A stretch of 64,000 bases of DNA, from contig CM076960.1 in the NCBI GenBank assembly GCA_039566865.1, forward strand, positions 15,172,501 to 15,236,500, in the 5' to 3' direction. The translations under genes and the position numbers were made by a program. This DNA comes from Aurelia coerulea (taxonomy: Eukaryota; Cnidaria; Scyphozoa; Semaeostomeae; Ulmaridae). The notes under the pieces are model-generated. The model saw only the letters and a program-made list of their open reading frames with translations. It ran no database searches and was not told the DNA's origin. Shown piece after piece: positions 44,624 to 64,000 of the stretch (positions are counted from its first letter, which is position 1; every line of letters begins with the position of its first letter).

Positions 44624-45295
44624 CTATAAAAATGATTTAAACCAATCCAGCTCCCTTCCCCGCACTCCATAATGACAAAGCTTTGGAATGAGAATTGCAT
44701 GATCTACAGTATCAAAGCCTTTTTTCAAGTCAATAAATCCCACAGATGAAAAGAGTCCTTTGTCAAAATCATGGTACCAGTCATCACTACTCTTCAATAA
44801 GCACGTCAAAACCGGGTGCAGGGCCCTGAATCCGGATTGATGTGAGTAGAACAACTTATTATCGTCGAAGTAGGCGTAAAGTTGGTCGAAGATTTTCTTC
44901 TCAAAAAGACGTGAAACGACCGGGAGCACGGATATAGGTCTGTAATTTGACCTATCTTCAGTAGGACCCTCTTTAAAGATAGGAGCTACTCTATCAACTT
45001 TCCAGTTGTTTGGACATAGGCCCTCCGAAATCGATCTATTTAATATGGTACTCTGCACTGGTGCGAGGACAGGCATCCCTATTTTAAGAAAATAGCTTGA
45101 GATGCCATCTGTCCCAAAGCTCTTTGATACCTTAAACTTTTGCATTGCCTTCATGAGGTGTGCCGGAGTTATCGCTCTAAATGAAAACCCAGTTGAATTT
45201 TTGTTCATGGAAAAATCTCCACGCAAGAGTGGGTTTTCTGCATAAGGTATCTTTACACTTAGCTTTTGTCCAATACTGCAAAAATACTGATTCAT
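44624..45295 (-). pseudogene. Nested LINE reverse transcriptase, N-terminal piece
   Basis: The longest intact coding piece of the nested LINE, with 223 residues: a linker (MNQYFCSIGQKLSVKIPYAE), FKVSKSFGTDGISSYFLKI, NYRPISVLPVVSRLFEKKIF, HQSGFRALHPVLTCLLKSS, then motif A (FIDLKKGFDTVDHAILIPKL). An indel at about 44623 puts motif B (44354-44572) in another frame. Usual LINE reverse transcriptases carry all these motifs in one frame. Confidence 0.85.
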
Positions 45296-45484
45296 CGACT
45301 CCGCTATTTCATCGCTACTCGTTTAGATTTTGTTGTCTTCTTGTAGTGAAGAAACAATTGTGGTTTTAGACCGCTTATTAACCAGCTGATTAATAGTCTT
45401 CCAAGTTTCTTTCATGTCACCCTCGCACAATCGAATATTTTCAGAAAAGTACTGTCGTTTTAGTGTTTTGTTTTGTTTGTTAAC

Positions 45485-45830
45485 AAAACGCTATGGCAAA
45501 ATGCATCCCACCTACTGGGCTGGAATGGGTCACGAGCCATCGTTGGTGGTATTGTTTTGCATGCCCACCCATGCGCAGTAGAGACCTTTTCGTCTCGGCA
45601 GGCGGGCTGGAGTGTTCATATGGGAAAATTTTGATTCCGCCAAGCGGGATCCAGGCAGTACTTGAGTGAGATCTCGCCTACCGGGCCAGCCCGCCTGCTC
45701 ATATGAACAGACAACAAACTTTGAATGGGAAACAGGGAGAAGGTGAGATCTCGGCAAAAACCTTCAGTCCGGTAAGCGGGCTGAACTGGGCAACTGATCG
45801 AACTGGGTAAGAAATTCTACAATTATTATC
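45485..45830. repeat. GC-rich inverted motifs near the right end of the P-like element
   Basis: CAGGCGGGCTGGAGTGTTCA and GCCAGCCCGCCTGCTCATAT face each other, with relatives at 43257-43300. They may be remnants of a small MITE. Confidence 0.45.
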
Positions 45831-46301
45831 TTCCCTTCCCACAAAATCGGTGCATCATCGCCCATGATACAAGAACTAATAAAGACTAACTATTTACAAA
45901 AACAAACGAAATTACAGTTCATGAAGAGTAACGTAAAATACCCAGATACCCCATTTACATAGATTTGATACAAAAATTTTACACAATTTACAGCTGCAGT
46001 CAAAAGTTTTGATGGACTTAATATTTCTTTTAAAAATCTCCAATGATTGGGAATCTTTGATTTCTCTTGGCAGAGTCTGCCATAGTTTTTGACCAACAAA
46101 CCTGATAGTATCAATGCCATTATTACTGCCACGAAGGTTATATGGCACATCTTTGCTAACAAATACTTCTGCCATAAAAGCCGGATTCAAGTTGTTTACA
46201 GTTTTATAAATCTCAGTCTGGAGCAGCTGTAAATTCCTCTGGTGAACAGATACTGAGTTACTTTTTATCAACAGTTCCTCAAAATTGGAAGTACTATCTT
46301 T

Positions 46302-46544
46302 GTGTATGATTCTCTTTGTGTTGAATCTGCCTTTAGAATTTTTCCTGTCGACCCAAGAGACTGGGAGGTTCTAGGGATGCACTGGGAGGGGAAGTGCTAT
46401 TATGAACAATTTCTTCCCCTTGGATTACGCAGTAGTCCGTTTCTTTTCAATCAGCTAGCAGAGTGCATTAAAAGGAATATAAAAGAGCAATGTGCTATAT
46501 CATATGTAGCCCATTTTTTGGCCGATTTTCTTATTGAAAACTGA
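46302..46544 (+). pseudogene. Retrotransposon reverse transcriptase fragment, DIRS/gypsy-like
   Basis: The frame reads VESAFRIFPVDPRDWEVLGM, YYEQFLPLGLRSSPFLFNQL and FLADFLIEN. This is the palm region of a reverse transcriptase of the tyrosine-recombinase (DIRS/Ngaro) or gypsy type: the (D/E)SAFR block, the LPxGLRSSPxxF block and the place of the YxDD box. Here the box reads LAD instead of LDD, so the catalytic pair is broken. It abuts a LINE fragment directly at its 5' side. Length is about a tenth of a full pol gene. Confidence 0.7.
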
Positions 46545-46586
46545 CTAAAAAGGAAAAAAACCTCTTCGGAAAACTTGCCGTGACAC

Positions 46587-46919
46587 GTGCCGCACCATAT
46601 TTGGGTAACTTATCAAAGTCAACAGGAAATACCAAGATCTGATTGGCTAGAGTTTGACCGCCAGTGGCTTGAGCCACTTTTATATGCTGACATTCCCTTT
46701 AAAGGCTGCTTTCCAAATCGAACGCAGTGGCACAACGAACAGGGAAAACTGGAGGAACTAAAAGAATTCTGGATGATATTTCGACGAAATGTATGTTGCT
46801 TTGGGTCTGGCAATATTTCCACATTAGAGGGCAAAATGGCTGTATCCAAGGAAAATATTAAAGCAGCCACTAAGAAGACGTTTACATTCTTTTTTCATGT
46901 TGTTATCAAATGGAGATGA
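46587..46919 (+). CDS. Unrecognised open frame, 110 codons
   Basis: Contains QQEIPRSDWLEFDRQWLEPL, then CFPNRTQWHNEQGKLEELKE, then ENIKAATKKTFTFFF. The composition is protein-like (Trp-, Glu-rich) but it matches no family I know. It follows the retroelement fragment at 46302-46544 and could be part of the same dead element. Confidence 0.2.
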   Translation: MPHHIWVTYQSQQEIPRSDWLEFDRQWLEPLLYADIPFKGCFPNRTQWHNEQGKLEELKEFWMIFRRNVCCFGSGNISTLEGKMAVSKENIKAATKKTFTFFFHVVIKWR

Positions 46920-46959
46920 TGCTCTTGTATGTAGCAATCTTTTAAAAAGAAATAAAATG

Positions 46960-47235
46960 TACCGGTACCGTATGGACCCGCTACTAAAGTTGTTACAGGT
47001 GGGTTTTTGGGCCCAAAATTCTCTAAACAAGGGTCCTTTTCGGCAGATTTTCCATAAACATGGGTGGGGTTTCGCTGAAATTAGCAAAAATAGTTAAAAA
47101 TAGGCAGTTTTCCGCCAAAATTGATCATAACAGTGGGTACCAAGGCAAATTTTGGTAATTAGAAGAGAGTACCTTTCTGACAACCGGGCGGCAGACCCCC
47201 ATCCATCCACAAGTCATGTACCCCCCCCTGCCCTC
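46960..47235. repeat. Poly-C-ended minisatellite-type element
   Basis: Drifted units (CAAAATTCTCTAAACAAGGG, GGTACCAAGGCAAATTTTGG) end at CATGTACCCCCCCC, like the elements at 1-300 and 12915. Confidence 0.5.
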
Positions 47236-47509
47236 CCCCCGGGTAGTAGGAGCAAAGTAAACGGGAGACTGATCTTTGGCCTTTTTGTTATGGACCTGAA
47301 GCTGTATCGATACAGTGTAGTGTAAAATGGGTCTAAATCTCCCTTTACACTGAACAGGTACAATTTTGGATGCGTAACAAAATCCTGCAGATTCGTAACA
47401 AACACTGTTGTTCCTCCTACCTATAAGGTAGAACAATCTTGTTCCGACGCACCGTAAACGCTTTTGAGCAGTAACAACTTTGCAGCGGATGAAAACTGTA
47501 CCAGTACAA

Positions 47510-47821
47510 TGTAAATAAAGGTGCGATAGTAGCCCTCAACTCGACAGCTCTTTTTAAATCAATGGTCACCCTGTTTCTTAGGCGTTTGTACTCACGTCTT
47601 ATTGAACAGTCTTTTCCAGCTCCTTTCTTATCCCGATCTCTCTCGCGTATCAAGTTCTTGATATGGGGAGTTATCCAAGGAGAAGGTGCATGCCTCGCTA
47701 TTCCTTTCCGTGTCTTTAATGGTGCATGCACATCTAAAATCGAGAGAAAGAGATCATAGAAATTATTTGCCATAACATTAGGGTTATCCAGGCGGTGGAT
47801 CCCAGGCGGGGATGTAGCCAT
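47510..47821 (-). pseudogene. LINE endonuclease-to-reverse-transcriptase linker fragment
   Basis: The minus strand encodes FYDLFLSILDVHAPLKTRKG, then PSPWITPHIKNLIRERDRDK, then REYKRLRNRVTIDLKRA. This is the segment just after the APE endonuclease in CR1/L2-like LINEs; compare QKHAPLKQRVVRG in 57181-58326. It breaks after about 100 residues and is fused head-to-head with the LINE 3' end at 47822. Confidence 0.75.
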
Positions 47822-48190
47822 TTTTCAATTTCCCAATACTCCAGTTATAACGCGGGGTTCTGTAGAGATCTTCAGATTCCAAGGTACAATATGGAGTATG
47901 CCAAAAAAGGATTTTCCTATTCAGCTCTTAAGGCCTGGAATGAAATCCCTTTAAATATCAGGGAACTACCTACCTTGTGCCGATTCAAAAAAACAACTAA
48001 AAATGCATTTGATGAGCTAAAAGCAATTTGAAACACAACTCCCTGGGAGAACAGCAATATAATCTTTAGCCCTCGATGTTTTTCTTTTTGTTTATATAAA
48101 TATATTGATTAATTGCATTGTATGTTTTTTGTAGTTTTATTATGCTGAAGGGATATTGTGTATAAATAATTTAAAATGAAAATGAAAAAA
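47822..48190 (+). pseudogene. LINE 3' end with AATGAA-type tail
   Basis: The plus strand encodes LQIPRYNMEYAKKGFSYSAL, then KAWNEIPLNIRELPTLCRFK, then a stop at 48031. A 3' UTR and tail of AAATGAAAATGAAAAAATG follow. The C-terminus resembles that of the 13484-14770 LINE (FGYQGASTWNEIPKHIRDS). Only the last 65 or so codons are present. Confidence 0.75.
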
Positions 48191-48418
48191 TGAAAAAATC
48201 GACACTTTGAAAGGCGAACAGAAATTCTATTTTGATGGTAAAAGAATAAATAAAATAATTGTTATACAACCTCTGTTCTCTTCCTTGTCGTTGTTCTTTT
48301 TGTTATGATGTCCCTCCGATCTTCTCATTCCCTCCACCAATATACTAGGCCCATCAGTCGACCAGTACCAGAAAGTCGACCAAGTACCGGAAATTCAACT
48401 AAGTACCAGCATAGCACC

Positions 48419-49035
48419 AACAAGGACAGATAATGTTACAATAGAACTCGCTACTTTTCATTGACACCTAGATACGAAGCAATTTGTGATTGCAGACAAA
48501 GGGAATTCCATGCTCGGTTGGTCAAGACATAAACAAAAACAAACAAGCCGCAAAAATTGCCCTGAAACCCGGGTCGCTAGCTCGGTCGTTGTGCATTTCA
48601 GAAATGGTGTTCAAGAGCAAATATTACCACACATCGAAAGAAGAAGAATATATCTAAACTTCTGCCTCGGGCATTTTATTTATTTTATGCAGAAGCCAAT
48701 TGGGAGAGGATTCAATTTTCGTACTTTTTAGGTGTAATTAAAACACTTACTGCTCAGCTTCTGTACGAAAAAAATAAAATGCCCGAGGCAGAAGTTTAGA
48801 TATATCCTTCTTCTTTCGATATGTGCTAATATTTGCTCTTTGAAACCATTTCTGAAATGCACAACGACCGAGCTAGTGACCCGGGTTTCAGGGTAACTTT
48901 TGCGGCTTGCTTTGTTTTTGTTTATGTCTTGACCAACCGAGCATGGAATTCCCTTTGTCTGCAATCACAAATTGCTTTGTATCTAGGTGTCAATGAAAAG
49001 TAGCGAGTTCTATTGTAACATTATCTGTCCTTGTT
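48419..49035. mobile_element. MULE-like palindromic MITE, copy C
   Basis: A 617-bp palindrome with AACAAGGACAGATAATGTT ends. The centre includes AAAATGCCCGAGGCAGAAGT and its complement. The target duplication is weak (six of nine bases: CATAGCACC against ACCAGCACC). Confidence 0.8.
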
Positions 49036-49365
49036 ACCAGCACCAGTACCAGTAGGCGATGATGCACAAGCAATAAGAAAGCGATGGCACCTTGGGCGAC
49101 AAATTCTGTCTCATATTAGATTTCTCGTGAAAATTCCGCGAATAAAAACGATTAAATTCTTTTGCATCCGTGATTTTGCGTTGTCGCAAATCTCACGTGA
49201 TATCTAATCTAAGATAGACCTTGAGGCTGATTTCCAATCAGTGGAATTTTCCGAGCGGGGTGAAATTCTATTGTTTATTTCTGTTGTTCTATTGTTTAAT
49301 TCTGTTGTTCTATTGCTTAATTCTATCATTCTATTGTTTATTCTATTGCAAATGTCGCTCTAAAG

Positions 49366-49460
49366 AAGCCTGCGTGCAGACTCTCATGCGAAAAATTGGA
49401 AAGAGGAGAAAGTCTCTTTCCTTTTTTCAATTTTTCGCGTGGGAGTCTGCGCGCAGGCTA
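49366..49460. mobile_element. Foldback, AGCCTGCGYGCAG family (95 bp)
   Basis: AAGCCTGCGTGCAGACTCTC ... GGGAGTCTGCGCGCAGGCTA folds through AAAAATTGGAAAGAG and its complement. It is flanked by an exact 8-bp duplication, CTCTAAAG (49358-49365 and 49461-49468). Confidence 0.8.
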
Positions 49461-49696
49461 CTCTAAAGTTGAACAGAAAGTTACGGATGAGCGAGCTTTC
49501 ATTGTGTAAAATTCCGCCTGGAAATCAGCATTTGGCTTCAAAGAATGAATGAATGAATGAACATACCAGCAGTGCAATGCTAGCAACGAAAATTGATCAT
49601 TGTATTACGCAGAACGTGGAATAATGATAAAGGGTTCAACTGGCTCCTGTTCCAGTTTTCGGTCAATAAAACATTCTTGGATGAGAAGTTCTAGTA

Positions 49697-63469
<13,773 letters not shown>

Positions 63470-63662
63470 CTGAAATAAAATGAAGGACGTCATTGATGAT
63501 AGAACACTTTCTATTTCAACTATACACTTGGGAAAGAATAAAAATAATGCGGAGGAGAACTAATTGAAACAGTTACTTACAGTAATTTTTTAGTCACAGG
63601 TTGCTCTGCGCTTGCGTGTTGGTTGGGGTTGGCGGGTGCTGCTGTTGCGGTCAGTAACAGTA

Positions 63663-64000
63663 CCGGGTGTCTCAACAAAATGTACCCCCTTTTGATTGGA
63701 AATAGGAAGCAAACAATAAGATATCATTACTCCCAAAGTTCACAGCTAAATTTATCAATCTTCAACGTATATGCACATACCTTGCATTTAGAAATTGTGC
63801 ACCAAACACCGGAGATACCAGTTCGCAAAGTAAAAATTTACAGTGCACCCAAAACCAGAGGTTTTGAAAAAGGGCCTAGCATGATTTGTATCATGGACAT
63901 TTTCCATAACATTACTATGAAATAACGGGCACACATTTTTCAAATGGCCTAAATATACGGGAGTTTTCGTACACCCACGTCCTGCCTACAAATCACTTCA
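63663..64000. mobile_element. Left end of a mariner-like MITE
   Basis: TA then CCGGGTGTCTCAACAAAATG starts at 63661-63663. The body runs off the window, so the right end cannot be seen. Confidence 0.55.

Larger units (their letters stand above)
43315..45480 (-). mobile_element. 5'-truncated LINE nested in the second P-like element
   Basis: Read on the minus strand: a reverse transcriptase with an N-terminal linker (KETWKTINQLVNKRSK), SNYRPISVLPVVSRLFEK, FIDLKKGFDTVDHAILIPKL (motif A), CGVPQGSCLGPLLFLIYIND (motif B), TMYADDTSISYS (motif C), KHLGVQIDSELKWREHI, RAARIVTNSSYDAS, and after an insertion SLHCLAPEYM and FSYRGVTVWNKL. It is split over several frames by indels, so inactive. The 3' tail is an ATGAA repeat (43318-43345). 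Confidence 0.85.
42956..45866. mobile_element. Second P-like DNA transposon (2911 bp)
   Basis: Ends CATGGGCGATGATGCACCGA and complement, with TIRs of about 63 bp and two mismatches. The exact 7-bp duplication is ATACAAG (42949-42955 and 45867-45873). The CATGGG start and 7-bp duplication equal those of the copies at 16348 and 22757, while the rest of the TIR differs, so this is a separate family. The interior carries a palindrome, a LINE and GC-rich GCGGGCTGG motifs next to CATATGAAC. No transposase of its own. Confidence 0.85.
42893..46290 (-). pseudogene. LINE 3' fragment split by the second P-like element
   Basis: The minus strand from 46290 to 45874 encodes a LINE C-terminus: EIYKTVNNLNPAFMAEVFVS, DVPYNLRGSN, TIRFVGQKLWQTLPREIKDS and a Cys-rich end (DCSCKLCKIF). 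It then continues as 3' UTR. The UTR resumes at 42948-42893 (minus-strand TTAGAGCTATTTTTACAATC, then CTTTAAAGAATTTTATAAT), which matches the 3' UTR of the fragment at 4430-4500. The interruption is exactly the P-like element 42956-45866. Inactive. Confidence 0.8.

Overview
The window is metazoan nuclear DNA, most likely from an anthozoan cnidarian such as a coral or sea anemone. That placement is an inference from the mix of CR1/L2-like LINEs, P-like and hAT-like DNA transposons and dense foldback MITEs, plus an intron-rich, highly conserved metazoan proteasome gene. It is AT-rich and almost entirely made of mobile elements. No bacterial, organellar or viral gene organisation is visible.

Layout. 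From 0 to 8.6 kb lie small non-coding elements (palindromic MITEs with 9-bp target-site duplications, a 122-bp perfect foldback, poly-G/poly-C-ended minisatellite elements) and two LINE 3' remnants. From 8.7 to 14.9 kb are two nearly identical, identically 5'-truncated LINE copies; the first is split by two DNA transposons, and the second serves as its empty-site control. From 14.9 to 16.2 kb is a tandem array with a 548-bp period. From 16.35 to 28.38 kb are two P-like DNA transposons (about 6.35 and 5.62 kb) inserted head to head 56 bp apart, each with its own 7-bp target duplication, forming a 12-kb near-perfect palindrome. From 28.4 to 42.9 kb are further TIR elements: a 2.4-kb element with tandem arrays and tRNA-like modules, a 3.6-kb TA-flanked element, and a 2.1-kb element with 8-bp duplications and arrays of GCGTAAGAT. 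From 42.9 to 46.3 kb is a four-level nest: LINE, then a second P-like element, then another LINE, then a short retroposon. From 46.3 to 49.0 kb are fragments of other retroelements.

The one host gene I can support is on the minus strand from 49.7 kb to beyond 63.47 kb: the last seven coding exons of PSMC3 (Rpt5, a 26S proteasome ATPase). All visible introns are GT-AG, the frame is continuous (194 residues plus stop), and the C-terminal HbYX-type tail is intact. The exons that would hold the Walker A motif lie beyond the right edge. Its introns carry a nearly intact LINE (55.1-58.6 kb), mariner-like and MULE-like MITEs and other elements, yet the coding exons look functional.

The most notable structure is the head-to-head pair of P-like transposons: two independent insertions rather than one folded duplication, and a plausible source of long hairpin RNA. 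Superfamily assignments rest on terminal sequences and duplication lengths, because no transposase was recognised in any DNA transposon here.
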